Shown here: positions 1-7,551 of the stretch, piece after piece | How the letters are laid out: each line of letters opens with the position of its first letter | Numbering within the stretch: position 1 is the stretch's first letter | NCBI GenBank assembly: GCA_034376725.1 | Contig: JAXMJH010000136.1 | Location: forward strand, 1 to 46,855 | Direction: 5' to 3' | Length of the DNA: 46,855 bases | DNA from: UBA11164 sp034376725 | GTDB lineage: Bacteria > Pseudomonadota > Gammaproteobacteria > Xanthomonadales > Xanthomonadaceae | Notes under the pieces: model-generated | The model's input: the letters and a program-made list of their open reading frames with translations, nothing else | Database searches by the model: none | Told to the model about the DNA's origin: nothing | Translations under genes and position numbers: made by a program

Positions 1-65
1 ACGCGCCGCTCCAGTTCTTTTCGTTGCTCTTGGGTGAGTGTGATCGCAGCAGCCGGTTTCATCAT
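1..65 (-). CDS. IS630-family transposase, N-terminal fragment (cut by the window edge)
   Basis: A reading frame starts with two ATG codons (65-63 and 62-60) behind a good ribosome binding site (TTGGAG, six or nine bases upstream). It encodes MMKPAAAITLTQEQR followed by KELERR before the window ends. A short basic leader followed by a 'LT-x-EQR-x-x-LE' helix is typical of the helix-turn-helix N-terminus of IS630-type transposases. Only 21 residues are visible, so the DDE catalytic domain cannot be checked. The family call rests on this motif and on the TA dinucleotide next to the inferred element tip. Confidence 0.6.
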   Translation of the reverse strand, partial: MMKPAAAITLTQEQRKELERR

Positions 66-137
66 TCGCTCCAAGGGACAGACACGAATATGACCGTGGC
101 AACACCTAATAGTTCACGTATTTCGCAAGCACTACAC
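1..137 (-). mobile_element. End of an IS630-like insertion sequence (continues off the left edge)
   Basis: This stretch holds the 5' part of a transposase gene reading leftward and its untranslated leader. On the minus strand the sequence just inside position 137 (GTGTAGTGCTTGCG...) directly follows the dinucleotide TA at 138-139. IS630/Tc1-mariner elements insert at TA, so position 137 is the likely outer tip. The other end and the matching inverted repeat are outside the window, so the boundary is an inference. Confidence 0.55.
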
Positions 138-1313
138 TAGCAGTGTCGGCACGACAGCAGATTGAAAGTTCTGAGCTGCACGGGATGATGCGAAAAAGCG
201 AGCGAGCCGGTCGAAGCGGCCAAGTTGGAACTGTCCGGTCCCGCTCTCCTCGTCGATGCCCCAATAAGTGGCTCGAATGGCGCCCCAATCGCGCGTGGGC
301 AGATCACCCGGAATCCATGGCGCAGCGATGCCATTGATCATAGCCTTGTCCGGGGAATACAAGCTCATGTTGGCGCGGCGCGCCGCGATATCGCGGGCAT
401 GTGTCTCTTGCTCGAGCGGCTTGAACTGGAACGCGAACACGCTGGCCGACGGATTGGCAGCAAGGCATTCATCAATTCGTGCGGAAATGTGCGCATCGGC
501 GAATGAAAACCCGGTTGCGATCAGCAGAGTGTCAGGCGTCATCAGGAAGGCACGCAGCCTGTCGAAGAGCGCGGCATATGGTGCTTTTTGCGTCTGGTCG
601 TACTTGAGGTGCTCTGGAAACACCAGATGCGTCGCATTAGATTGTCCCGTACGCACCACCTCGCCTTGCGCATTGGCAGCCCAGCCGAGCGAGCCATGCA
701 ACTTCCACAAGCGCGTCCAGCGCACGGGCAGGTCATTGCTCGCCACTGAAGATGGATCGAAGAAAGGCTCGTTGGCGCCGCTGAAGCCATCGAAGAACGG
801 AACGCGTGTACGCTCCAGCGCTTGCTCGAACAGCAGGTCATAGTTGGTGGTGAAGATCTCCACCGGGTGTTCGCGTCCCGTGCCGCTGATCCACGTTACG
901 AACTCGGTGTACGGCGAAGGACCTTCGTGAAGGGGCTTGTTGACAATGGTTCCGATCTGCTCGCAAATGGCTTCGCTCAGCTTTTTATACCCTGCCCCAT
1001 CAAGTTCATGAACTTTTGTCTTGCCTATGACGCCGGCCAAGCTGCGCACCCGCGACAAGATCGCTTCAATGTTCGGCGTATCGAGTTCGGCCCGTAGGGC
1101 GTCCAGGGTCTCGCCGTAGTCGGCTCTCAGCCCCTCCATCACCATATCGGTGAGGCCTGCCACCGCAGGGATCAGCGGCTTGTCACTGCCGGGGGAGAAG
1201 ATACCGGCCGGTGCGCCCGCTCCGACCAAGAGGCCGACCCGCTTGCGTCCCTGGGCAATGATCTGCCGCAGGCTGGCCATATACTGGTCTGGATTGTGGA
1301 CACTGATGGTCAT
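132..1313 (-). CDS. SIR2-domain protein, probable antiphage defence NADase, C-terminus altered by IS insertion
   Basis: This 393-residue protein has the SIR2 (sirtuin-like) NAD-binding fold: GAGA at about 31-34, TTNYD at 155-159 with the NAD-contacting Asn157, and KLHGS with a candidate catalytic His206. There is no zinc-cysteine module of a protein deacetylase, so it belongs to the SIR2-like group used in prokaryotic defence (SIR2-HerA, DSR, SIR2-Argonaute), where the domain usually cleaves NAD+ on infection. The start is ATG at 1313, six bases after GGAG; an in-frame TTG just before it is too close to the site. The last Val codon and the stop lie inside the inferred IS end (1-137), so the native tail is probably lost. 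A partner gene such as herA would have been downstream, beyond the IS. The specific system is not identifiable from this window. Confidence 0.75.
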   Translation of the reverse strand: MTISVHNPDQYMASLRQIIAQGRKRVGLLVGAGAPAGIFSPGSDKPLIPAVAGLTDMVMEGLRADYGETLDALRAELDTPNIEAILSRVRSLAGVIGKTKVHELDGAGYKKLSEAICEQIGTIVNKPLHEGPSPYTEFVTWISGTGREHPVEIFTTNYDLLFEQALERTRVPFFDGFSGANEPFFDPSSVASNDLPVRWTRLWKLHGSLGWAANAQGEVVRTGQSNATHLVFPEHLKYDQTQKAPYAALFDRLRAFLMTPDTLLIATGFSFADAHISARIDECLAANPSASVFAFQFKPLEQETHARDIAARRANMSLYSPDKAMINGIAAPWIPGDLPTRDWGAIRATYWGIDEESGTGQFQLGRFDRLARFFASSRAAQNFQSAVVPTLLV

Positions 1314-1445
1314 CAAGCACTCCGGCTTCGGTGCAGTTCATGGCGATATTTTCCCCTGAGTTTCGATAGTGAACGAAAAAGCCTTAATCCGGCCAATCGT
1401 TCGTACCGTCAGCTCCACCACTAACCTGTTCTGATGGCGGGCAAT

Positions 1446-1468
1446 TGTCACCGATAGCTATCGTGACA
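1446..1468. promoter_or_regulatory. Near-perfect 23-bp palindrome between guaA and the SIR2 gene
   Basis: The arms TGTCAC-c-GATAG and CTATC-GTGACA are inverted copies apart from one unpaired C. The site sits about 133 bases upstream of the SIR2 start codon and 69 bases beyond the guaA stop, in an AT-richer spacer. It could be an operator for the SIR2 gene or a mobile-element trace. There is no U-rich tail on either strand, which argues against a simple terminator. The rest of 1314-1536 shows no gene and no convincing promoter. Confidence 0.4.
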
Positions 1469-1536
1469 CAGCCCTATCCAAATAAACATGTTGCGGAAAT
1501 TCTCCCATAACTGGCAAAAATACCGAAAAAGCCCCC

Positions 1537-3102
1537 TCACTCCCACTCAATCGTCGCCGGTGGCTTGCTGCTGATGTCATAAACTACGCGAGATATGCCG
1601 CTTAATTCATTGATTATTCTGCGCGAAACCAGGTCCAGGAACGGGTATGGCAGGTGCGCCCACTGGGCGGTCATGAAGTCGATGGTTTCGACGGCGCGCA
1701 GGGCGATCACCCATTCGTAGGCGCGTTGATCGCCGACCACGCCGACCGACTTGACCGGCAGGAAGACGGCGAATGCCTGGCTGACCTTGTCGTACAGGTC
1801 GTGGCGGCGCAGTTCCTCGACGAAAATGTGGTCGGCCTTGGCCAGCAGTTCGGCGTATTCCGGCTTCACCTCGCCGAGAATGCGCACGCCGAGGCCGGGG
1901 CCGGGGAACGGATGGCGGTAGACCATGGCGTGCGGCAGACCCAGCTCGACGCCGATGCGCCGCACTTCGTCCTTGAACAGTTCGCGCAGCGGCTCTACCA
2001 GGCCCAGCTTCATGTGCTCGGGCAGACCGCCGACGTTGTGGTGGCTCTTGATGACGTGGGCCTTGCCGGTGCGGCTGCCGGCGGATTCGATCACGTCGGG
2101 ATAGATGGTGCCCTGGGCCAGCCAGCGCACGTTGTCGATCTTCGCCGACTCTCCGTCGAACACTTCGATGAACTGGCGGCCGATGATCTTGCGCTTGGCT
2201 TCGGGGTCGCCGTGGCCTTCGAGGGCGGCGAAGAAGCGCGCCCTGGCGTCGACCCGGATCACCTTCACGCCCATGTGCTCGGCCATGGTGGCCATCACCT
2301 GCTCGCTCTCGCCGAAGCGCAGCAGGCCGGTGTCGACGAACACGCAGGTCAGTCGATCGCCGAGCGCGCGGTGCAGCAGTGCCGCCACCACCGAGGAATC
2401 CACGCCGCCGGACAGTCCCAGCAGGACGTGATCGTCGCCAACCTGTGCGCGCACCCGGTCGATCTGATCCTCGATGATGTTGGCCGGCGTCCAGCGCTTT
2501 TCGCAGCCGCAGATCGACACCGCAAAGCGCTCCAGCAGCGCGCCGCCCTGCCGGGTGTGGGTGACCTCGGGATGGAACTGCACACCATAGATCCGGCGGG
2601 TTTCGTCGGCCATCGCCACGATCGGCACCGAGTCGGTGCGCGCCGCCACGGTGAATCCGGGCGGCACCGCCGACACCCGGTCGCCATGGCTCATCCACAC
2701 GTCGAGTCGATGACCATCGGGCCGATCGCTCAGCCCGTCGAACAGCGCGCAGTCGCCCAGCACTTCGGCCTGGGCATAGCCGAACTCGCGCTCCAGCCCG
2801 GCCTGCACCGTGCCGCCCAACTGCGCGGCCAGGGTCTGCATGCCGTAGCAGATGCCGAGAATCGGAACGCCTTGAGCGAAAGCCCGATCCGGCGCGCGCG
2901 GTGCCCCGGCCTCGGTGGTCGACTCCGGTCCGCCGGAAAAAATGATGCCCTTGGGCGCGAACGCCGCGATCTCATCCGGGTCGTGGTCCCAGGCCCAGAT
3001 TTCGCAATACACCCCGATCTCGCGAATGCGCCGGGCAATCAGCTGCGTGTACTGCGCGCCAAAGTCGAGAATGAGGATCCTGTCGCTGTGGATGTCGGTC
3101 AT
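1537..3102 (-). CDS. guaA: GMP synthase (glutamine-hydrolysing)
   Basis: GuaA aminates XMP to GMP, using ATP and ammonia drawn from glutamine, in the cytoplasm. The 521-residue protein has the normal length and order. An N-terminal class I glutamine amidotransferase carries the nucleophile Cys85 in GICYGMQ and the His/Glu pair in VQFHPE. An ATP pyrophosphatase domain follows with the P-loop GLSGGVDSS at about 228. The C-terminal dimerisation domain ends in the canonical ATIEWE. The gene lies 105 bases downstream of guaB in the same direction, the usual guaBA order, but the gap is filled by an inverted GGGAATC repeat array. ATG at 3102 fits homologue length. No sign of damage. Confidence 0.97.
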   Translation of the reverse strand: MTDIHSDRILILDFGAQYTQLIARRIREIGVYCEIWAWDHDPDEIAAFAPKGIIFSGGPESTTEAGAPRAPDRAFAQGVPILGICYGMQTLAAQLGGTVQAGLEREFGYAQAEVLGDCALFDGLSDRPDGHRLDVWMSHGDRVSAVPPGFTVAARTDSVPIVAMADETRRIYGVQFHPEVTHTRQGGALLERFAVSICGCEKRWTPANIIEDQIDRVRAQVGDDHVLLGLSGGVDSSVVAALLHRALGDRLTCVFVDTGLLRFGESEQVMATMAEHMGVKVIRVDARARFFAALEGHGDPEAKRKIIGRQFIEVFDGESAKIDNVRWLAQGTIYPDVIESAGSRTGKAHVIKSHHNVGGLPEHMKLGLVEPLRELFKDEVRRIGVELGLPHAMVYRHPFPGPGLGVRILGEVKPEYAELLAKADHIFVEELRRHDLYDKVSQAFAVFLPVKSVGVVGDQRAYEWVIALRAVETIDFMTAQWAHLPYPFLDLVSRRIINELSGISRVVYDISSKPPATIEWE

Positions 3103-3111
3103 GGGGCTGGC

Positions 3112-3203
3112 AATGGGGAATGGGGAATCGGCAGTGGGAAATCGGGGCAGAGACCAGTCGGGCGATCGATTCCCGATTCCCGATTCCCCATTCCCGCTTC
3201 CCG
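3112..3203. repeat. Intergenic inverted array of GGGAATC / GATTCCC units
   Basis: The left half (about 3112-3147) has GGGGAAT-GGGGAATC-GGGAAATCGGGG units. The right half (about 3162-3202) has the complementary run with CGATTCCCGATTCCC and CCCCATTCCC. Together they can form a long imperfect hairpin in the guaB-guaA transcript. A second copy of the same kind lies at 22540-22659. Such dispersed GGGAATC arrays are, from memory, common between genes in Xanthomonadales relatives. Confidence 0.8.
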
Positions 3204-3207
3204 GCAG

Positions 3208-4665
3208 TCACCCAACCTGATAGTTGGGCGGCTCTTTGGTGATCTGCACGTCGTGGACGTGGCTTTCGCGGATGCCGGCGTTGCTTACCCTCACGAAGCT
3301 GGGTCGGGTGCGCATGTCTTCGATGGTCGCGGCGCCGACGTAGCCCATGGCAGCGCGCAGGCCGCCGGCCAGTTGGTGGACGATGTCGCGCAGTGCGCCG
3401 CGGTAAGGCACGCGGCCCTCGATGCCTTCGGGAACCAGCTTGTCGGCGTCGGTGGCGTCCTGGAAGTAACGGTCCTTGCTGCCCTGCTGCATGGCGCCCA
3501 TGCTGCCCATGCCGCGGTAGCTCTTGTAGCTGCGGCCCTGAAACAGCTCGACCTCGCCGGGCGCTTCCTCGGTGCCGGCGAACAGGCCGCCGATCATGAT
3601 CGTGCTGGCGCCGGCGACTATGGCCTTGGCGATATCGCCGGAGTACCGGATGCCGCCATCGGCGATCAGCGGGATGCGCTCTTGCAGCGCCTCGGCAACC
3701 ATCGCCACGGCGGTGATCTGCGGCACGCCCACGCCAGCCACGATGCGCGTGGTGCAGATCGATCCCGGGCCGATGCCGACCTTGACCGCATCGGCGCCGG
3801 CATCCAGCAGGGCCAGCGCGGCATCGCCGGTCACGATGTTGCCGCCCACCACCTGCACGGTCGGGAAGTGCTTCTTGGTCCACGCAACCCGATCGATGAC
3901 GCCCTGCGAATGGCCGTGCGCGGTATCGACGATGATGACATCCACGCCGGCGGCAACCAGCGCCTCGATGCGCGCCTCGGTGTCCCCGCTCACGCCCACG
4001 GCAGCGCCCACCCGCAGACGTTCGGCCTGGTCCTTGGCGGCATTGGGGTTGTCGCGCGCCTTCTGGATGTCCTTGACGGTGATCAGCCCGCGCAGCTGGA
4101 AATCGCCGTTGACCACCAGCACCTTTTCGATGCGGTGCTTGTGCATCAGCGCAAGCACTTCTTCGTCGCTGGCGCCCTCGCTCACGGTCACCAGGCGGTC
4201 GCGCTTGGTCATGATGTGGCGCACCGGATCGTCCAGCTTGGTTTCGAAGCGCATGTCGCGGCTGGTGACGATGCCGACCAACTGCTCGCCGTCGACCACC
4301 GGCACGCCGGAGATGTTGCGCGCGCGGGTCAGGCGCATCACTTCGGCGATGCTGGTGTCCGGCCCGACGGTGAACGGCTCGCGGATGACGCCGGCCTCGA
4401 AGGTCTTGACGTGCCGCACTTCATCGGCCTGACGCTGGGCGGGCATGTTTTTGTGGATGATGCCGATTCCGCCCAACTGGGCCATCGCGATGGCCAGCCG
4501 CGCTTCGGTGACCGTGTCCATGGCGGCGGAGACGATCGGCAGATTGAGCCGGATGTCGCGGGTGATGCGGGTTCCCAGGCTCACATCCCTGGGTAGCACC
4601 GTCGACAGCGCGGGCACCAGGGAAACGTCGTCGAAAGTAAGCGCTTCGGCCTGGATGCGCAGCAT
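3208..4665 (-). CDS. guaB: IMP dehydrogenase
   Basis: GuaB oxidises IMP to XMP with NAD+, the first committed step to GMP; GuaA completes the path. The 485-residue protein is full length. The TIM barrel carries the catalytic loop GIGPGSICTT with the nucleophilic Cys, and two CBS domains are inserted at about 95-200. The start is ATG at 4665, six bases after GGAG, giving MLRIQAEALTFDDVS, the family's usual beginning. An earlier in-frame ATG at 4695 overlaps the -10 box at 4694-4699 and so cannot be transcribed from that promoter. The gene is followed by guaA after the repeat array. Confidence 0.96.
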   Translation of the reverse strand: MLRIQAEALTFDDVSLVPALSTVLPRDVSLGTRITRDIRLNLPIVSAAMDTVTEARLAIAMAQLGGIGIIHKNMPAQRQADEVRHVKTFEAGVIREPFTVGPDTSIAEVMRLTRARNISGVPVVDGEQLVGIVTSRDMRFETKLDDPVRHIMTKRDRLVTVSEGASDEEVLALMHKHRIEKVLVVNGDFQLRGLITVKDIQKARDNPNAAKDQAERLRVGAAVGVSGDTEARIEALVAAGVDVIIVDTAHGHSQGVIDRVAWTKKHFPTVQVVGGNIVTGDAALALLDAGADAVKVGIGPGSICTTRIVAGVGVPQITAVAMVAEALQERIPLIADGGIRYSGDIAKAIVAGASTIMIGGLFAGTEEAPGEVELFQGRSYKSYRGMGSMGAMQQGSKDRYFQDATDADKLVPEGIEGRVPYRGALRDIVHQLAGGLRAAMGYVGAATIEDMRTRPSFVRVSNAGIRESHVHDVQITKEPPNYQVG

Positions 4666-4693
4666 GGGCGGCTCCGAGAAGATGAAGCGCGCC

Positions 4694-4699
4694 ATTATA
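4694..4699 (-). promoter_or_regulatory. guaB promoter, -10 box TATAAT
   Basis: The minus strand reads TATAAT here, an exact sigma-70 -10 hexamer, 28 bases before the guaB start. The hexamer 17 bases upstream (GGACCG) is a poor -35 match, so the promoter may need an activator or be of moderate strength. Expected transcription start is near 4687. Confidence 0.55.
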
Positions 4700-4750
4700 G
4701 CCTGCGATTGGCGATCCGGTCCGGTGCGAGTCCGGCCGGGGGGCGTGAAG

Positions 4751-6025
4751 TCAGCGGACCAGCACCAGTGACAGCGCCGGCCACCAGGTGATCAACAGCA
4801 CCGCCAGGCCCAGGATCAGCAGAAACGGGAGCGTGGCGCGGACCAGCTTCACCACCGGCGTGCCGAACTGGTAGGCGGCGATGAACAAATTCATGCCGAC
4901 CGGCGGCGTGAAATAGCCCAATTGAAGATTGGCCAGCATGATGATGCCCAGATGCACCGGGTCGACCCCGTAGCCGAGAGCCACCGGCACCAGCAGCGGG
5001 ACCAGGATCACCAGGGCCGAGAACACATCCAGCAGCATGCCCACGACCAGCAGAAACAGATTGAGCAGCAGCAGGAAAAGCCAGCGCTGATCGACCCGCG
5101 ACTGGATGATTTCGAACAGCCGAGTCGGCACTTCCTGATCGACCAGCCAGTTCGACATCGCCAGTGCGCAGCCCAGAATCAGCAGAATGGCGCCGATCAG
5201 CCGCATCGAGCCAGCCATCACCTCGGGCAGCCTGCGCCAGCTGATTTCCTTCTTGATGACGGTACTCACGATCAACACATAAAGCGCAGTGACCGCCGCC
5301 GCCTCGCTGGCCGCCAGCAGGCCCGAATAGATGCCGCCCAGCACCACGAACGGCAGCGGCAGCTCCCAGGCCGCATCCTTGAGCGCGGCACCCAGCTCGG
5401 CGCCCTCCCAGGACGGCGCACGCACTCTTGGCGGGCTGACCCACACGGCGTGGATCGCCAACAGCAGCACCATCATCAGGCCGGGCAGGATACCGGCCAG
5501 AAACAGGGCCTCCATGGTGACCGGCGGCTGGGTGCCGAGCTGGCCGGCGACGAAGCCGTACAGGATCAGCGGCAGCGAGGGCGCGAACAGCAGCCCCAGG
5601 CTGCCGGCCGAGGTGATCAGCCCCAGGCTGTAGCGCTCGCCATATCCGGCCTGACGCAGGGCGGGATACAGCAACGCGCCCATGGCCACGATGGTGACCC
5701 CGGACGCGCCGGTGAACGCCGTGAAAAAGGCGCACACGGTAATGGCCACGATGGCCAGGCCACCGGGCAGCCAGCCCAGCACGGCGTTGGACAGGCGAAC
5801 CAGGCGCTGCGGCGCCCGACTGGCGGCGAGAATGAAGCCGGCCAGCGCGAACAGCGGAATGGCGATCAGGCCGGGCAGATCGCCCAGCCGGTAGAACTCG
5901 ACCAGCACCGCGCTCGGGTCGTAGCCGGCGCTGTGAAAGCCGAGCAGCGCGACGCCGGCGATAACCGCGAACAGCGGCATGCCGAGCGCCGCCAGCAGCG
6001 CCAGGGCAAGCCAGGCCAGAATCAC
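4751..6025 (-). CDS. dctM: TRAP transporter large permease subunit (DctM family)
   Basis: This is the ion-coupled translocation subunit of a tripartite ATP-independent periplasmic transporter. The 424-residue protein is almost entirely hydrophobic with about a dozen membrane helices, and has the usual length. It begins with GTG at 6025, overlapping the stop of the small subunit gene by four bases (GTGA), so translation of the two is probably coupled. It is the last gene of the tatT-dctP-dctQ-dctM operon and ends 51 bases before the guaB promoter box. The substrate cannot be read from this subunit. Confidence 0.92.
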   Translation of the reverse strand: MILAWLALALLAALGMPLFAVIAGVALLGFHSAGYDPSAVLVEFYRLGDLPGLIAIPLFALAGFILAASRAPQRLVRLSNAVLGWLPGGLAIVAITVCAFFTAFTGASGVTIVAMGALLYPALRQAGYGERYSLGLITSAGSLGLLFAPSLPLILYGFVAGQLGTQPPVTMEALFLAGILPGLMMVLLLAIHAVWVSPPRVRAPSWEGAELGAALKDAAWELPLPFVVLGGIYSGLLAASEAAAVTALYVLIVSTVIKKEISWRRLPEVMAGSMRLIGAILLILGCALAMSNWLVDQEVPTRLFEIIQSRVDQRWLFLLLLNLFLLVVGMLLDVFSALVILVPLLVPVALGYGVDPVHLGIIMLANLQLGYFTPPVGMNLFIAAYQFGTPVVKLVRATLPFLLILGLAVLLITWWPALSLVLVR

Positions 6026-6522
6026 CGGGCAACCTCATCGGTCGGCGGTGCGGCAGGATCGGGCACATGCCCGAATGAGGCCAGCAACAATCGCACCGTC
6101 ATCAGCCCGAAGCCGACCGGGAGAATCAGCATCGGCACCCAACTGGGCACGCCGGATATGAAGGCGACCGGCATCTCCCGCTCCATGGCCAGCAGACGCC
6201 AGGCGTACCAGGTGAGCACCCCGGAAACCGCCGCAGCACCCAATTGCGCAATGCGCCACACAAGCCGGCGGGCCGGCAATGGCAGCACCTGCGGCAGCGC
6301 GTCGATCGCGATATGACGGTGCTGACGAGCCGCCCCCAGCGCACCCAGCAGAGCCAGCCAGAGCACGCCCATCCGCGCAACGGGTTCAATCCAGCCGAAG
6401 CCGGCAGAGAAGCCGACCCGGAGCACGATCTGACCGACCGCCACCAGCAACAACACCCCGATCAGTCCGGCCAGCAGGGCGTCTTCGGCGGCGTGCAGGG
6501 CACGCAGGGCGCGAGCGAGCAC
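6022..6522 (-). CDS. dctQ: TRAP transporter small permease subunit (DctQ family)
   Basis: This 166-residue protein has four hydrophobic segments, as expected for the small membrane subunit that packs against DctM. A typical DctQ element, 'WIEPVARMGVLWLALLGA', lies near residues 43-60, followed by a short charged cytoplasmic loop. The start is GTG at 6522, nine bases after the binding-protein gene, with no clear Shine-Dalgarno, so it may depend on translation of dctP. Its stop overlaps the dctM start. Confidence is high from context as well as sequence. Confidence 0.9.
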   Translation of the reverse strand: MLARALRALHAAEDALLAGLIGVLLLVAVGQIVLRVGFSAGFGWIEPVARMGVLWLALLGALGAARQHRHIAIDALPQVLPLPARRLVWRIAQLGAAAVSGVLTWYAWRLLAMEREMPVAFISGVPSWVPMLILPVGFGLMTVRLLLASFGHVPDPAAPPTDEVAR

Positions 6523-6531
6523 GGTGCCGGA

Positions 6532-7545
6532 TCAGTCGTCGGAACGGGCGGATACCGCCGGGTTGTCCAGCGCCGCGCGGATGCCGTCGAGCACGTCCTG
6601 ACTGATGACGCCATCGCGGACCATTTTCTCGGTCGCCTCCACACCAACCGAGCGCCAGCGGGCGATTTCCTGGGCGTCTGGCTCGATCACGGTCAGGCCC
6701 TGGCCCTGGAGTGCCGCCAGCGCCTTTTCATCGTCGCTGCGGTTGTTCATGTCGATGCGCCGCGACGCCGCCTGGGCAGCCGCGCGCAGCGCGCCCTGGT
6801 CGACTTCGGAGAGCTTGGCCCAGTCGCGTTCGTTGATCACCAGAAAGCCGATGACGTAGGCCAGCGGAATGTCCAGCAGATAGCGCAGGCGGCCGTGCCA
6901 CTGGAGCAGGATCGCGCCCGACGGGGTGTTGCCGACGGTGTCGATCTGGCCGGTCTGGAGGCTGGTGAACACGTCCGACAGCGGCAGCGAAACCGGGCTC
7001 ACCCCTCCGGTGCGGAAGGTGACTTCCGAAATGAGATCGTTCTGCGGCACCCAGACCTTGGCGGCGCGAAGATCCTCGGCGCTGCGAATCGGCTTTGTGC
7101 TCATCAGATATGCCAGGCCCACCCCGGCCATGCCCAGCACGCGCACACCGGCATCGGCCAGGCCCTGCTCGATCACCGGATCCATGCGCCGGCGCACCGC
7201 GTCGACATCGGCCAGGTCGTTGAACAGGAACGGCAGACTGTAGGTCTGCGCGTCCTTGTACAGGATCGACAGCTCGCTGCCGGTCAGCATGCCGCCCTGG
7301 AGCTGGCCCAGGCGCATCTTGCGCAGCACCGTGGCATCGTTGCCCATCACTCCGCCGGGGTAGTACTTCAGCTTGACCCGGCCCTCAGTGGCCGCCTCGA
7401 CCTCGGCGCCGGCCTGGCGCAGTTCGCGCAGCCAGGGCGAGCCCTCCGGGGCGAGCGTGGCGATCTTCAGAGTCTGTGCCGCTAGCGAAAGCGGCAGCAG
7501 AGCGAGCAGCGCGGGAAGGACAAGGCGATTCAATAAACGGTTCAT
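6532..7545 (-). CDS. dctP: TRAP transporter periplasmic binding protein (DctP/TatP type)
   Basis: This 337-residue secreted protein begins with a signal peptide ending near ALPLSLAAQ, then LKIATLAPEGSPW, the normal opening of the DctP fold. It captures the substrate for the DctQM permease. In most TRAP binding proteins an Arg in the segment 'DLKGLKxRVP' grips a carboxylate of the ligand. Here the matching segment, judged by eye, reads DLRAAKVWVP, with Trp in place of Arg. The operon also encodes a TatT lipoprotein, so this is probably the TatP variant, thought to bind hydrophobic ligands rather than small organic acids. It follows tatT by six bases. Confidence 0.9.
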   Translation of the reverse strand: MNRLLNRLVLPALLALLPLSLAAQTLKIATLAPEGSPWLRELRQAGAEVEAATEGRVKLKYYPGGVMGNDATVLRKMRLGQLQGGMLTGSELSILYKDAQTYSLPFLFNDLADVDAVRRRMDPVIEQGLADAGVRVLGMAGVGLAYLMSTKPIRSAEDLRAAKVWVPQNDLISEVTFRTGGVSPVSLPLSDVFTSLQTGQIDTVGNTPSGAILLQWHGRLRYLLDIPLAYVIGFLVINERDWAKLSEVDQGALRAAAQAASRRIDMNNRSDDEKALAALQGQGLTVIEPDAQEIARWRSVGVEATEKMVRDGVISQDVLDGIRAALDNPAVSARSDD

Positions 7546-7551
7546 GGCATC

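Noticed and set aside
3103..3207. Array between guaB and guaA read as an intrinsic terminator
   Set aside because: There is no U-tract, and the same unit recurs between fadN and fadA, so a dispersed repeat explains it better.
1654..4596. A 980-codon open frame on the plus strand across guaA and guaB
   Set aside because: It is antisense to two well-conserved genes and its His/Gly/Ala/Asp-rich translation is typical of a shadow of high-GC coding sequence.
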